A stretch of DNA of 64,000 nt, from positions 1 through 64,000 of the forward strand of contig NZ_JAMXIC010000016.1 of the NCBI RefSeq assembly GCF_027587375.1. The letters are read 5' to 3'. Shown here in pieces: positions 1 to 8,807 of this stretch. The DNA comes from Arthrobacter sp. B2a2-09. Its GTDB lineage: Bacteria; Actinomycetota; Actinomycetes; Actinomycetales; Micrococcaceae. The notes under the pieces were generated by a model. That model was not told where the DNA came from and ran no database searches. It saw nothing but the letters and a program-made list of their open reading frames with translations. A program made the translations under genes and the position numbers. Position 1 is the stretch's first letter; every line of letters starts with the position of its first letter.

Positions 1-90
1 ATTCCTGGTTCTCGCCCCACGCGATTAAACGGACTTGCTATGAGCCCTTGGTACCGTTCCAGCCTGACACGTAGGGCAATTCCCCAAACC

Positions 91-136
91 CTCGCTCACC
101 TATGAGCCCCATCCCGACGACGCTCGCTCACCTATG
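91..136 (-). repeat. 32-bp-phased GTGAGCGAG repeat, two copies upstream of fhs
   Basis: The 14-base string CTCGCTCACCTATG occurs at 91-104 and again at 123-136, exactly 32 bp apart. It is the complement of the GTGAGCGAG core seen in the other arrays of this window. The linker between the two copies differs from the linkers of the arrays at 1888 and 4460, so only the core and the spacing are shared. The rest of 1-192 holds no recognisable gene apart from the leader of fhs. Confidence 0.85.
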
Positions 137-192
137 GGGACACGACTGGTAGATTGTCGCGGACAGTGTTCCGCACGGAGTTGAGGACAAGG

Positions 193-1887
193 ATGTCTGA
201 AAACAAGATCTTGAGCGACCTTGAAATTGCCCAGAATGCAGCCATACGTCCCATCGAGGAGATCGCGGAGCGTGCCGGGATCAACGTCGACGCATTGGAT
301 CTGTACGGTCGGTTCAAGGCAAAAATCGATCCCGCCAAGCTCCGTCTCCCGGACGCCAAGCGCGCGGGCAAGATAGTCCTCGTCTCGGCTATGTCCCCGA
401 CGCCGGCGGGTGAGGGGAAATCGACAACAACGGTAGGCCTTGCCGATTCCTTGGCACGGGCTGGTCACCGCGTGATGATCGCGCTGCGCGAACCGTCCCT
501 TGGCCCGATCCTGGGCATGAAGGGAGGGGCGACCGGTGGCGGCTACTCCCAGGTTCTTCCCATGGACGAGATCAACCTGCATTTCACGGGCGACTTCCAC
601 GCGATCACCTCCGCCAACAACGCCCTCATGGCCCTCGTGGACAACCACATCTTCCAAGGCAACGAGCTCAACATCGATCCCCGCCGCATGACGTTCAAAC
701 GGGTCTTGGATATGAACGACCGGTCGCTGCGCGAGGTCATCATCGGCCTGGGTGGGCCTGCTCAAGGAGTGCCACGACAGGACGGTTTCGACATAACCGT
801 AGCCTCCGAAATCATGGCCGTCTTCTGCCTCGCGACGGACTTGGATGATCTCCGCGAGCGCCTCGGCCGAATCACTTTCGGATACAGCTATGACCGGCGG
901 CCGGTTACCGTGGCCGATCTCGGTGTCCAGGGGGCACTCACCATGCTGCTGAGGGACGCCATCAAACCGAATCTCGTGCAGACCATTGCCGGCACCCCAG
1001 CTCTGGTGCACGGCGGCCCGTTCGCGAATATCGCACACGGCTGCAACTCGCTCATCGCCACACGAACGGCCCAACAACTCGCAGACATCGTGGTCACGGA
1101 AGCGGGATTCGGCGCCGACCTTGGGGCCGAAAAGTACATGGACATCAAGTCGCGCATCGCGGACGTGGCGCCGTCCGCCGTCGTGGTGGTCGCAACTATC
1201 AGGGCGCTAAAGATGCAGGGCGGCGTCCCGAAGGAGCTTCTCAAGGAGCCGAACGTCGAGGCGCTCGCTGCCGGCGTCGAGAACTTGAAACGGCACGTGC
1301 ACAATGTCGAGAAGTTTGGCGTCACACCGGTTGTTGCAATAAACAGATTCGCGACGGACACAGCAGAAGAGCTCGAATGGCTGCTGGCCTGGTGCGCCCA
1401 GGAGGGAGTCCAGGCGGCGGTGACCGACGTCTGGGGTCGAGGTGGAGGGGGCGACGGCGGCGACGAGCTCGCGGCGAAGGTCGCAGCGGTGGTGGCTGCA
1501 GCAACGCCGTCGGACTTCCGTCATTTGTATCCTCTGAGCCTGTCTGTGGAGGACAAGATCCGTACGATCGTGCAGGAAATCTACGGCGCCGACGGAGTGG
1601 AGTTCTCGGTCCCTGCGCTCCGGCGACTGGCGGACATCCGCAAAAACGGCTGGAGTGGAATGCCGGTTTGCATGGCCAAGACGCAGTATTCGTTCACCGA
1701 CGACGCTTCGCAGTTGGGCGCCCCCAAGGGATTCACGGTGCACGTGCGCGAGCTGATTCCCAAGACCGGAGCAGGCTTCATTGTCGCGCTGACAGGTGCC
1801 GTCATGACCATGCCCGGTCTGCCCAAAGAGCCCGCCGCGATGCGAATGGACGTCGATGAGCACGGCAACCCGGTGGGCCTCTTCTGA
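193..1887 (+). CDS. fhs: Formate--tetrahydrofolate ligase
   Basis: Cytosolic ATP-dependent ligase that joins formate to tetrahydrofolate, giving 10-formyl-THF for purine and formyl-methionine synthesis. The 564-residue product is close to the usual length of about 557. The nucleotide-binding [11 protein letters not shown] lies at residues 70-80, followed by [21 protein letters not shown] and TGDFHAI, all typical of the family. I start at ATG 193 because GAGGACAAGG sits just before it; an in-frame start 39 bases upstream would add a tail with no support. The gene stands alone and is flanked on both sides by copies of the GTGAGCGAG repeat in the same orientation. No internal disruption is seen. 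Confidence 0.96.
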   Translation: MSENKILSDLEIAQNAAIRPIEEIAERAGINVDALDLYGRFKAKIDPAKLRLPDAKRAGKIVLVSAMSPTPAGEGKSTTTVGLADSLARAGHRVMIALREPSLGPILGMKGGATGGGYSQVLPMDEINLHFTGDFHAITSANNALMALVDNHIFQGNELNIDPRRMTFKRVLDMNDRSLREVIIGLGGPAQGVPRQDGFDITVASEIMAVFCLATDLDDLRERLGRITFGYSYDRRPVTVADLGVQGALTMLLRDAIKPNLVQTIAGTPALVHGGPFANIAHGCNSLIATRTAQQLADIVVTEAGFGADLGAEKYMDIKSRIADVAPSAVVVVATIRALKMQGGVPKELLKEPNVEALAAGVENLKRHVHNVEKFGVTPVVAINRFATDTAEELEWLLAWCAQEGVQAAVTDVWGRGGGGDGGDELAAKVAAVVAAATPSDFRHLYPLSLSVEDKIRTIVQEIYGADGVEFSVPALRRLADIRKNGWSGMPVCMAKTQYSFTDDASQLGAPKGFTVHVRELIPKTGAGFIVALTGAVMTMPGLPKEPAAMRMDVDEHGNPVGLF

Positions 1888-1967
1888 CGCTCGCTCACCT
1901 ATGTGGCACTTTCGGGAAACCCTCGCTCACCTATGTGGCACTTTCGGGAAACGCTCGCTCACCTATG
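1888..1967 (-). repeat. 32-bp-phased GTGAGCGAG repeat, three copies downstream of fhs
   Basis: CTCGCTCACCTATG begins at 1890, 1922 and 1954, a period of exactly 32 bp, starting right after the fhs stop codon. The first two copies are followed by the same 18-base linker (TGGCACTTTCGGGAAACS-like), which differs from the linkers of the other arrays. Orientation is the same as at 91-136 and opposite to the array at 3087-4599. Confidence 0.9.
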
Positions 1968-2055
1968 GCCCCCGAGGACGACCAGATCCACAGCCGAATC
2001 CCGAGCCTGTGGATAACTTCTGCGGGCACCGGCCCGTTTGCGCAACAATACGGTT

Positions 2056-3015
2056 ATGCGAAACGAGTTTGCCCTTCCCGCTGAACTGCTTTCAGGACCT
2101 TTCACGCTCGCGCAGGCCCAGGCCCAAGGTGTCCCGCGCAGCCGCCTGCTTCGCGCCGACGTCGAACGCGTCAGCCGTAGCCTCTACCGTCCGATCGGCT
2201 GGGACTTCGACCTTGAGTCCGCCGCCCGTGCGCTGTCGGCCGCTACCCCCGGGGCCTGGATCTCCCATGTGACGGCGGCGCGCCTTCGCTGTTCCTGCCT
2301 TCCGCCTTGGCTTGCCGATTCGACGGAGCTGCACCTGAGCAAGCCGCGATCGTTGCCTGGAGCCCGCCGCAAAGGCGTGATCGGGCATAGGGTGACGGCG
2401 GCCGTGAACGAGGTCGAATCCGTTGATGGAATACGGCTCAGCACCCGCCCTCGCACTTGGCTGGACATGGCCAGGCTGCTGCCTTTGAACGACCTCGTTT
2501 GTATGGGCGATGAGCTGATTCGCATTCCCCGCCAGGCGCTGGAAGGACGAGACACGCCGTTCGCGAACCTTGACGAACTTCGTGCTCTGGTGGAGCGGCA
2601 TCCAAATTTACAGGGCGTCGTGCGTGCCCGGCAGGCGCTCGAGCTAATGCGCGTGGGCGCGGATTCCGCGCCTGAGTCCCTGCTTCGCTTGGCCATGCTG
2701 GACGCTGGAATCCCCGAACCCGAACTTCAACTCAAGTTGCGAACTGACGATCCGTTCTCGCCGTCGGCCGATTTGGCGTTTCGCCAAAGGCGGGTCGCCA
2801 TCCAGTACGACGGCGGCCATCACCTCGCGGAGGCCCAGACACTCAGTGATCGACGCCGGAACAAAGCCTTCGAAGCAGCCGGATGGACCGTTCTCGTGTT
2901 CCGCAAGGACGATTTGGCAGATGGTTTCGAGCTAGCAACCAAGAAGATCAAGAAGGCGCTGCGATCAGCGTGGGTCGATCCCGCCGTCGCATCCGGCTTT
3001 GCAAGCGCCGGGTAG
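2056..3015 (+). CDS. AbiEi-like N-terminus with DUF559/Vsr-like nuclease domain, function unknown
   Basis: A 319-residue protein of a type common in actinobacteria. The N-terminal part (about 1-90) resembles the winged-helix region of AbiEi-type antitoxin proteins. The C-terminal 110 residues look like a PD-(D/E)XK nuclease fold of the DUF559/Vsr class: SPSADLAF, then VAIQYDGGHHL, RRRNKAFEAAGW and VLVFRKDDL. No substrate or partner toxin is visible nearby. ATG 2056 is chosen; TTG 2038 is also in frame, and neither has a clear ribosome site, so the start is uncertain. The gene lies between two repeat arrays of opposite orientation. The domain assignment is by eye. Confidence 0.75.
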   Translation: MRNEFALPAELLSGPFTLAQAQAQGVPRSRLLRADVERVSRSLYRPIGWDFDLESAARALSAATPGAWISHVTAARLRCSCLPPWLADSTELHLSKPRSLPGARRKGVIGHRVTAAVNEVESVDGIRLSTRPRTWLDMARLLPLNDLVCMGDELIRIPRQALEGRDTPFANLDELRALVERHPNLQGVVRARQALELMRVGADSAPESLLRLAMLDAGIPEPELQLKLRTDDPFSPSADLAFRQRRVAIQYDGGHHLAEAQTLSDRRRNKAFEAAGWTVLVFRKDDLADGFELATKKIKKALRSAWVDPAVASGFASAG

Positions 3016-3046
3016 GGAGCGAGCGTGCGCGAAACACGCCCCAAAA

Positions 3047-3130
3047 GTGAGCGAGCGTTAAATGACAGACGCTCGCTCACGTATACGTGAGCGAGCGTCC
3101 ACCAAAAACCCGTTATAAGTGAGCGAGCGT
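3047..3130 (+). repeat. GTGAGCGAGCGT repeats with a perfect 30-bp palindrome, left part of the IS-split array
   Basis: GTGAGCGAGCGT occurs at 3047, 3087 and 3119, and its complement at 3069. The copies at 3069-3080 and 3087-3098, with GTATAC between them, form a perfect 30-bp palindrome (3069-3098). The copies at 3087 and 3119 are 32 bp apart and are in phase with the five copies at 4460-4599 once the insertion sequence is removed. Confidence 0.9.
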
Positions 3131-3186
3131 CCGCCAGTGCGGCCGTATGGTTTTGTGAGACAGCTTGATGGGAGCCTCAGTTTCAG

Positions 3187-3486
3187 ATGACCACCCGCAG
3201 AAAGACATACGACGCCGCGTTCCGGGAGGAATCGGTTCGACTGGTTTTGTCCTCGGACCGGCCGGTGAAGCAGATCGCCCAGGAGATCGGGGTGAAGGAA
3301 AGCACGCTGGGGAACTGGGTACACCGGTCCCGCGACAAGCAACCGGACGCCCCTGCCCAGGCTGAGGGCCGGGGCCCGGTGGCGTGGGATGAACACCAGA
3401 AAGCGCTGGCCGAAAACGCCAGGCTGAAGGCCGAGGTCGAGTTCCTGGGAAAAGTCAGCGCCTTCTTTGCCGCGAAGCAAAAGTAG
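3187..3486 (+). CDS. IS3-family transposase OrfA
   Basis: A 99-residue helix-turn-helix protein that binds the IS ends. RRKTYDAAFREESVRLVL and VKQIAQEIGVKESTLGNWV match the HTH_Tnp_1 pattern (about residues 4-45). ENARLKAEVEFLGKVSAFF near the C-terminus is the leucine-zipper-like segment. The gene ends in AAAAGTAG: AAAAG at 3479-3483 is a plausible slippage site for the -1 frameshift that normally fuses OrfA to OrfB, and the orfB frame is indeed -1 relative to orfA. Slippage is inferred from the family. Confidence 0.9.
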   Translation: MTTRRKTYDAAFREESVRLVLSSDRPVKQIAQEIGVKESTLGNWVHRSRDKQPDAPAQAEGRGPVAWDEHQKALAENARLKAEVEFLGKVSAFFAAKQK

Positions 3487-4399
3487 AGGATTTCTACGAG
3501 TTCATCGAAGCTGAGAAGGCCAACCATCCCGTGGTGTGGCTATGCCGGAAATTGAACGTCTCCCGGGCCTCGTTCTACCGGTGGCGCAAACCTGCCGGCC
3601 CTTCACCGCGGGCGCTGCGGCACGGGGAGCTGGTCACCGCGGTCACCAAGCTCTACACGAAGGAGTCCGGGCGTGCCGGCCGGGACCAGCTGACCCTGCT
3701 GCTGAACGCGGCCGGGACCAAGGTCTCCGCCCCGACCGTGGGGGCCATCATGGCCGAGCACGGCCTGCGGGCCATCCGCACCCAGGCCTGGAAAAAGACC
3801 ACGCTCCAGGACCCCCAGGCCAAGACCGCCCACATCGAAAACCACATGCTCGATCCCGAGGGCAAACGCGACTTCACCTCCACGGTGCCCGGGACCCGGC
3901 TGGTCGGGACATCACCTACCTGCGCACCGGCGAGGGCTGGCTCTACCTGGCCACTGTCATCGACCTCTTCTCCGGCATGGTCATCGGCTGGTCCATGGCC
4001 GAACACCTGCGCGCCAGCCTGTGCACCGCGGCCCTGCGGATGGCCCGGAACCACGGCCATTTCGCCGGAAACTCCGTCGTCTTCCACTCCGACCGGGGCA
4101 CCCAGTACACCTCCGACGAATTCCAGAAATGGTGCGCCCAGAACGGGGTCACCCAGTCCATGGGCAAGGTCGGGGTGTGCTGGGACAACGCGGTCGCCGA
4201 GAACTTCTTCTCGCACCTGAAGACCGAGTTCTACCACCACGAACGCTTCGGTTCCAGGCTCGCGGCCCGGACCGCCGTGATGGACTACATCGAGGGCTGG
4301 TACAACCGCCGCCGGCCCAACCGACGGGCCGGCGGCGTCCCGCCAGCCACCGCCCACGCAAACCACCACACCAGCGTCCAGGAACCCCTGGCCGCCTAA
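3483..4399 (+). pseudogene. IS3-family transposase OrfB, broken by a one-base deletion
   Basis: The DDE integrase-type transposase reads in one frame up to about 3905 (FYEFIEAEKANHPVVWLCRK to TVPGTRLVG) and in the next frame from DITYLRTGEGWLYLATVIDL to the stop at 4397. One G is missing in the GGG at 3906-3908: a fourth G would join LVG directly to DITYL. The catalytic residues would be D of DITYL, D of FHSDRGTQYTS and E of NAVAENFFSHLK. The first lies exactly at the lesion, so the encoded protein cannot be active unless ribosomes shift there. A sequencing error in the G run is the alternative. Confidence 0.88.
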
Positions 4400-4459
4400 C
4401 CAAAACAAAACAACGAAACTGTCTCAAAAACTTGACGACCGCACAGAAACCCGTTATAA

Positions 4460-4599
4460 GTGAGCGAGCGTCCACCAAAAACCCGTTATAAGTGAGCGAG
4501 CGTCCGCCAGAAACCCCACACAAGTGAGCGAGCGTCCATCAAAAACCCGACATAAGTGAGCGAGCGTCCACCAGAAACCCGTTATAAGTGAGCGAGCGT
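4460..4599 (+). repeat. Five-unit 32-bp tandem array with GTGAGCGAGCGT core, right of the IS
   Basis: GTGAGCGAGCGT begins at 4460, 4492, 4524, 4556 and 4588, a period of exactly 32 bp. The 20-base linker is nearly constant (CC, then RYCARAAACCC, then a variable block ending in ATAA or ACAA), with differences mainly at the third and fourth units. The array ends just before the ino1 stop codon at 4627. It is not coding and carries no unique spacers. Confidence 0.93.
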
Positions 4600-4626
4600 C
4601 CGGGGGGCGGGAGGGGAGGAGCGCGG

Positions 4627-5712
4627 TTAGCGCTCGACGTCGCCGCGGATGAAGGCCTCGACCTTTTCGCGGGCGAGATCGTCGTTGAACTGTTCCGGCG
4701 GGGACTTCATGAAGTAGCTGGAAGCGGAGAGCAGCGGGCCGCCGATGCCGCGGTCCAGGCCGATCTTGGCGGCGCGGATGGCGTCGATGATCACGCCGGC
4801 GGAGTTCGGGGAGTCCCAGACCTCGAGCTTGTATTCCAGCGACACCGGAGCATCGCCGAAGTTGCGGCCTTCGAGGCGGACGAACGCCCACTTGCGGTCG
4901 TCCAGCCAGGCGACGTAGTCGGACGGGCCGATGTGGACGTCGTCGGCATGGAGCTTGGCCTCAACGTTGGAGGTCACGGCCTGCGTCTTGGAGATCTTCT
5001 TGGATTCCAGCCGGTCGCGCTCCAGCATGTTCTTGAAGTCCATGTTGCCGCCGACGTTCAGCTGGTACGTGCGGTCCAGCGTAACGCCGCGGTCTTCGAA
5101 GAGCTTGGCCATGACGCGGTGCGTGATGGTGGCGCCGATCTGGCTCTTGATGTCATCGCCGACGATCGGCACACCAGCGGCGGTGAACTTGTCGGCCCAT
5201 TCCTTGGTGCCCGCAATGAAGACGGGCAAGGCGTTGACGAAGGCGACACCCGCGTCGATGGCGCACTGCGCGTAGAAATGCGCGGCATCCTCGGAACCAA
5301 CGGGCAGGTAGCAGACCATGACGTCGGCTTTGGCTTCGCGCAGTGCGGCGACGATGTCCACTGCCTCTTCCGGAGCCTCGACGATGGTCTCGCGGTAGTA
5401 CTTGCCCAGGCCGTCCAAGGTGTGGCCGCGCTGCACGGTCACGCCAGTGGAGGGGACATCGGCGATCTTGATGGTGTTGTTCTCGCTGGCGCCGATGGCG
5501 TCAGCGAGGTCCAGGCCGACCTTCTTGCTGTCGACGTCGAAGGCAGCGACGAACTGGACGTCGTTGACGTGGTATTTGCCGAACTCAACATGCATCAGAC
5601 CCGGAATCGTGGCCTGGGGGTCGGCATCGCGATAGTAGTGGACACCTTGGACCAGCGAAGCGGCGCAGTTACCTACGCCGACAATGGCGACACGAATCGG
5701 ATGTGAAGACAC
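4627..5712 (-). CDS. ino1: Inositol-3-phosphate synthase (myo-inositol-1-phosphate synthase)
   Basis: NAD-dependent cytosolic enzyme that isomerises glucose 6-phosphate to inositol 1-phosphate, the source of inositol for mycothiol and phosphatidylinositol in actinobacteria. The 361-residue length fits the short actinobacterial form. A Rossmann motif [16 protein letters not shown] lies at residues 8-23, and [11 protein letters not shown] and the active-site region [11 protein letters not shown] are present. The start is GTG 5712, preceded by AAAGGAG only four bases away. The gene is transcribed alone, with a hairpin terminator of the upstream gene at 5826-5855 separating it from the aldo/keto reductase. 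Confidence 0.95.
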   Translation of the reverse strand: MSSHPIRVAIVGVGNCAASLVQGVHYYRDADPQATIPGLMHVEFGKYHVNDVQFVAAFDVDSKKVGLDLADAIGASENNTIKIADVPSTGVTVQRGHTLDGLGKYYRETIVEAPEEAVDIVAALREAKADVMVCYLPVGSEDAAHFYAQCAIDAGVAFVNALPVFIAGTKEWADKFTAAGVPIVGDDIKSQIGATITHRVMAKLFEDRGVTLDRTYQLNVGGNMDFKNMLERDRLESKKISKTQAVTSNVEAKLHADDVHIGPSDYVAWLDDRKWAFVRLEGRNFGDAPVSLEYKLEVWDSPNSAGVIIDAIRAAKIGLDRGIGGPLLSASSYFMKSPPEQFNDDLAREKVEAFIRGDVER

Positions 5713-5825
5713 GGAACTCCTTTGAGAACTAACCTCAGGTGCCTAGCGCGTCAGTACCTGAATGTACGACGGCGTCTTAAAGGCACAGCGCCATTCGGCG
5801 CTCTTTGCATTGTAACCAACCCGAA

Positions 5826-5855
5826 CGGGGCCGGCTTTGTTCCCAGCCGGCCCCG
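5826..5855 (-). terminator. Terminator hairpin after the aldo/keto reductase gene
   Basis: CGGGGCCGGCT (5826-5836) pairs perfectly with AGCCGGCCCCG (5845-5855) around an 8-base loop. It lies 22 bases beyond the stop codon of the gene ending at 5878. The downstream minus-strand sequence is only moderately T-rich. Confidence 0.7.
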
Positions 5856-5877
5856 CAAGTGTATTAAGTTTCCGAAT

Positions 5878-6915
5878 CTACTTCTGCGCCCACAGATTGA
5901 TGTCGGATTCGACGGCGAACTCGTCAATCGCCGTCAGTTCTTCAGTGCTGAACTCCAGGTTGTTGATCGCAGACACGGTGTCCTCCAGCTGCGCGACACT
6001 TGAGGCGCCCACCAGGGCCGAGGTCACAGGCGAACCCTTGGGCTGCTCGCGCAGGATCCAGGCGATAGCCATCTGGGCGAGGGTCTGGCCGCGTCCTTCG
6101 GCAATGGCGTTCAAACCACGCACACGGTTCAGCTTTTCCTCTGTCAGCGCAGTTTCGGACAGGAACCGTTCCTTGGCGGCGCGCGAATCCGCGGGGATTC
6201 CGTTCAGGTACCGGTTGGTGAGCATTCCCTGTGCCAGCGGGGAGAAGGCGATGGATCCTGCGCCAACCTGGTCAAGCGTTTCGTAGAGGTTGGGCGAACC
6301 GTTCTCGGTCCAGCGGTTGAGCATGGAATAGCTGGGCTGGTGGATGAGCAGCGGTGTGCCCATCTCCTTGAGAATCCGGGCGGCCTCGAGGGTCTGGTCC
6401 GGAGTGTAGGACGAGATGCCGGCATAGAGCGCCTTGCCGGAACGGACTGCGTGGTCCAGGGCGCCCATGGTTTCTTCCAACGGCGTTTCGGGATCGGGAC
6501 GGTGGCTGTAGAAGATGTCCACGTAGTCCAGTCCCATGCGCTGAAGCGACTGGTCCAGGCTGGAGAGCAGGTACTTGCGGGAGCCCCATTCTCCGTAGGG
6601 GCCGGGCCACATGTTGTAACCGGCCTTGGTCGAAATGACGAGTTCGTCGCGGTACGGCTTGAAGTCGTCCTTCAGGTGGCGGCCGAAGTTCGTTTCAGCC
6701 GAACCGGCCGGCGGACCATAGTTGTTGGCGAGGTCGAAGTGGTTGACCCCGAGATCGAAAGCCCGGCGCAGGATGGCGCGCTGCTCTTCGAACCGCTTGT
6801 CGTCGCCGAAGTTGTGCCATAGTCCCAACGAGATCGCGGGAAGTTTAAGGCCGCTGCGTCCGACGCGGCGGTAGGGCATGTTTTCATAGCGGTTTTCCGC
6901 AGCCGAATAAGTCAT
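5878..6915 (-). CDS. Aldo/keto reductase, YghZ/Tas-like
   Basis: A 345-residue NADPH-dependent aldo/keto reductase with a TIM-barrel fold, resembling E. coli YghZ (L-glyceraldehyde 3-phosphate reductase) and related voltage-channel beta-subunit-like reductases. The catalytic tetrad is visible: D and Y in HFDLANNYG, K in ISTKAG, H in FYSHRPD. Cofactor-binding segments near the end include AFSPLAQGMLTNRY and ALVGASSVAQLEDT. ATG 6915 is preferred over ATG 6924 because AGGA then stands about eight bases upstream. It is a single gene, and the substrate cannot be read from the sequence. Confidence 0.9.
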   Translation of the reverse strand: MTYSAAENRYENMPYRRVGRSGLKLPAISLGLWHNFGDDKRFEEQRAILRRAFDLGVNHFDLANNYGPPAGSAETNFGRHLKDDFKPYRDELVISTKAGYNMWPGPYGEWGSRKYLLSSLDQSLQRMGLDYVDIFYSHRPDPETPLEETMGALDHAVRSGKALYAGISSYTPDQTLEAARILKEMGTPLLIHQPSYSMLNRWTENGSPNLYETLDQVGAGSIAFSPLAQGMLTNRYLNGIPADSRAAKERFLSETALTEEKLNRVRGLNAIAEGRGQTLAQMAIAWILREQPKGSPVTSALVGASSVAQLEDTVSAINNLEFSTEELTAIDEFAVESDINLWAQK

Positions 6916-6992
6916 ACGTACCATCCTGCCACCGCCTTCGAGGCCCGAAGTGCAATGCCCGTCATGTGGGCGCGGTCACCTTCGGCTCACGG

Positions 6993-8750
6993 TCACTTAA
7001 GGCGCACGACGGCGGCGCTCTCCCCCGGGAGTGTCAGCTTTCCGTTCCCGACGGCGGCCGCGGAGTCCGTGGCGAGCAAGACTTCGCCATCCATGGCCTT
7101 CGCCAGTGTCCGGTCCCCAAAGTTGCAGGCAACCCTCACGGCGCCCCGGCTAAGAACCAGCCATTTGTCCTCTTCGCTGAAGTCGACGTGGGTGTCAGTG
7201 AATCCGCCGCCCGCGAGCTCCGGCGTCGAGCGCCTGAGGTTCGCCAACGCCCGGTAAAGTTCCAGCAATCGGGCGTGATCGCCGTCGTGCGCTTCCTCCC
7301 ACTTGAGCTTGGAGCGGCTGAACGTCTCCGGATCCTGGGGGTTGGGCACCAAGGCGGGGTCCCAGCCCATCCGTTCGAATTCCTTGAGCCGGCCTTTTGC
7401 TGTGGCCTCCGCCAGCCATTCCTCGGGATGCGATGTGAAGAACTGCCAAGGCGTGGACGCGCCGAATTCTTCGCCCATGAAAAGCATCGGGGTGAATGGC
7501 GACGTCATGGTCAGTACGGCGGCCAGCGCGAGCCTGCCGTAAGACAGGCTCGCACTGAGGCGGTCGCCGGCGGCGCGGTTGCCGATTTGATCGTGGTTTT
7601 GGTTGCAGACCACCAAAGCGGCAGGATGAACCAGCCCCGGGCGAATGGGGCGGCCGTGATGCCTGCCGCGAAAGCTTGAGTGGCTCCCGTCGTGGAAGAA
7701 ACCGTGTTCAAGCACCTTTGCCAGTGCGCCCAAGGAATCGAAATCCGCATAGTAGCCAGCTGTCTCGCCGGTGAGGTTCACGTGTACGGCGTGGTGGAAG
7801 TCGTCACTCCATTGCCCTTCCAGGCCGTAGCCATTGGTGTCCCGGCGGTAGATCAGGCGCGGATTGTTCAGGTCCGATTCCGCAATCAAGGTCTTGGGGA
7901 CGCCTGTTTCGGCTTCGATGCCATCCGCAAGGCTGGCCAGGTCTTCCAGGATATGGACGGCGCGATCATCGCGGAGGGCATGTACGGCATCGAGGCGCAG
8001 CCCGTCCACGTGGAAGTCGCTCAACCACATAGCGGCGTTGTCCAGAATGAATTGACGGACTTCGTCGGAGCCGGGGCCGTCCAGATTCACCGAATCGCCC
8101 CACGTGTTGCCTTCGCCGGACTTCAGGTAGGGGCCGAATTTCGGCAGGTAGTTCCCGCTGGGCCCCAGATGGTTGTAGACCACATCCTGGATCACACCGA
8201 GTCCGGCAGCGTGCGCGGCATCCACAAATCGCTGATAGGCCTCCGGTCCGCCGTAGGCCTCGTGGACGGCGAACCACAGCACGCCGTCGTACCCCCAGTT
8301 GTGGGGGCCGTTGAAGGCGTTGACCGGCAGGAGCTCCACGAAGTCGATTCCCAGTTCAACGAGGTAGTCCAGTTTTTCCGCGGCTGAGTCCAGGGTGCCT
8401 TCCGGGGTGAAGGTCCCGAGGTGAAGCTCATAGATGACCGCGCCGCCGAGCCCGTGCCCGGCCCAATCCGCGTCGTTCCACGCATAGGACGAGGCGTCGA
8501 AGGTGCGGGAAAGGGCATGGACCCCGTCCGGCTGGCGCTGCGACCTCGGGTCGGGAAAAGGCCCCTCGCCGTTCACCAGATAGCCGTAGTCGGTCCCGGC
8601 CCGCCGAGGTACGTCCGCCGTCCACCAGCCGGCGGCGCCGTCGTCGTACGACCGCATTTCGTGGTGCTGACCCGCCGCGAGCAGAGTGACAGACTCTGCA
8701 AACGGGGCCCACACGTCGAACCGTTTCCCCGCGTTGGTCTTCCCGGCCAT
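6993..8750 (-). CDS. treZ: Malto-oligosyltrehalose trehalohydrolase
   Basis: Last enzyme of the TreY-TreZ route: it cuts trehalose from maltooligosyltrehalose (EC 3.2.1.141). The 585-residue GH13 protein has an N-terminal E-set domain ([14 protein letters not shown]), the barrel segments [15 protein letters not shown] and [15 protein letters not shown], the nucleophile Asp at about 253 in [13 protein letters not shown] and the acid/base Glu at about 288 in [17 protein letters not shown] precedes ATG 8750. It is the third gene of the minus-strand glgX-treY-treZ unit, 57 bp after treY, and so acts on the product of its neighbour. Confidence 0.96.
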   Translation of the reverse strand: MAGKTNAGKRFDVWAPFAESVTLLAAGQHHEMRSYDDGAAGWWTADVPRRAGTDYGYLVNGEGPFPDPRSQRQPDGVHALSRTFDASSYAWNDADWAGHGLGGAVIYELHLGTFTPEGTLDSAAEKLDYLVELGIDFVELLPVNAFNGPHNWGYDGVLWFAVHEAYGGPEAYQRFVDAAHAAGLGVIQDVVYNHLGPSGNYLPKFGPYLKSGEGNTWGDSVNLDGPGSDEVRQFILDNAAMWLSDFHVDGLRLDAVHALRDDRAVHILEDLASLADGIEAETGVPKTLIAESDLNNPRLIYRRDTNGYGLEGQWSDDFHHAVHVNLTGETAGYYADFDSLGALAKVLEHGFFHDGSHSSFRGRHHGRPIRPGLVHPAALVVCNQNHDQIGNRAAGDRLSASLSYGRLALAAVLTMTSPFTPMLFMGEEFGASTPWQFFTSHPEEWLAEATAKGRLKEFERMGWDPALVPNPQDPETFSRSKLKWEEAHDGDHARLLELYRALANLRRSTPELAGGGFTDTHVDFSEEDKWLVLSRGAVRVACNFGDRTLAKAMDGEVLLATDSAAAVGNGKLTLPGESAAVVRLK

Positions 8751-8807
8751 CGCTCCCCCTCAATCATCTCGTCCGGGCTTCGCTTGCCCGCCGTTGTTGT
8801 GCTCTGG

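Larger units (their letters stand above)
3138..4443 (+). mobile_element. IS3-family insertion sequence, 1,306 bp, inserted in the repeat array
   Basis: The left end starts TGCGGCCGTATGGTTTTGTG at 3138. The complement of the right end (to 4443) starts TGCGGTCGTCAAGTTTTTG, and both run on to TGAGACAG, giving imperfect terminal inverted repeats with TG...CA tips. CAG stands just outside both ends (3135-3137 and 4444-4446), a 3-bp target duplication usual for IS3 elements. Removing the element and one CAG restores the surrounding array to an exact 32-bp phase. It encodes orfA and a frameshifted orfB, so it is probably no longer autonomous. Confidence 0.93.

Noticed and set aside
2008..2016. Perfect DnaA box (TGTGGATAA on the plus strand)
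   Set aside because: It is single, with no cluster of boxes, AT-rich unwinding region or dnaA/dnaN nearby, so it does not indicate an origin.
4460..4599. Possible CRISPR array
   Set aside because: The 20-base linkers are nearly identical rather than unique, the core is only 12 bases, and no cas genes are present.
6916..6992. Separate small gene between the aldo/keto reductase gene and treZ
   Set aside because: The 77-bp gap is too short, and the open frame starting at 6955 overlaps treZ on the other strand.
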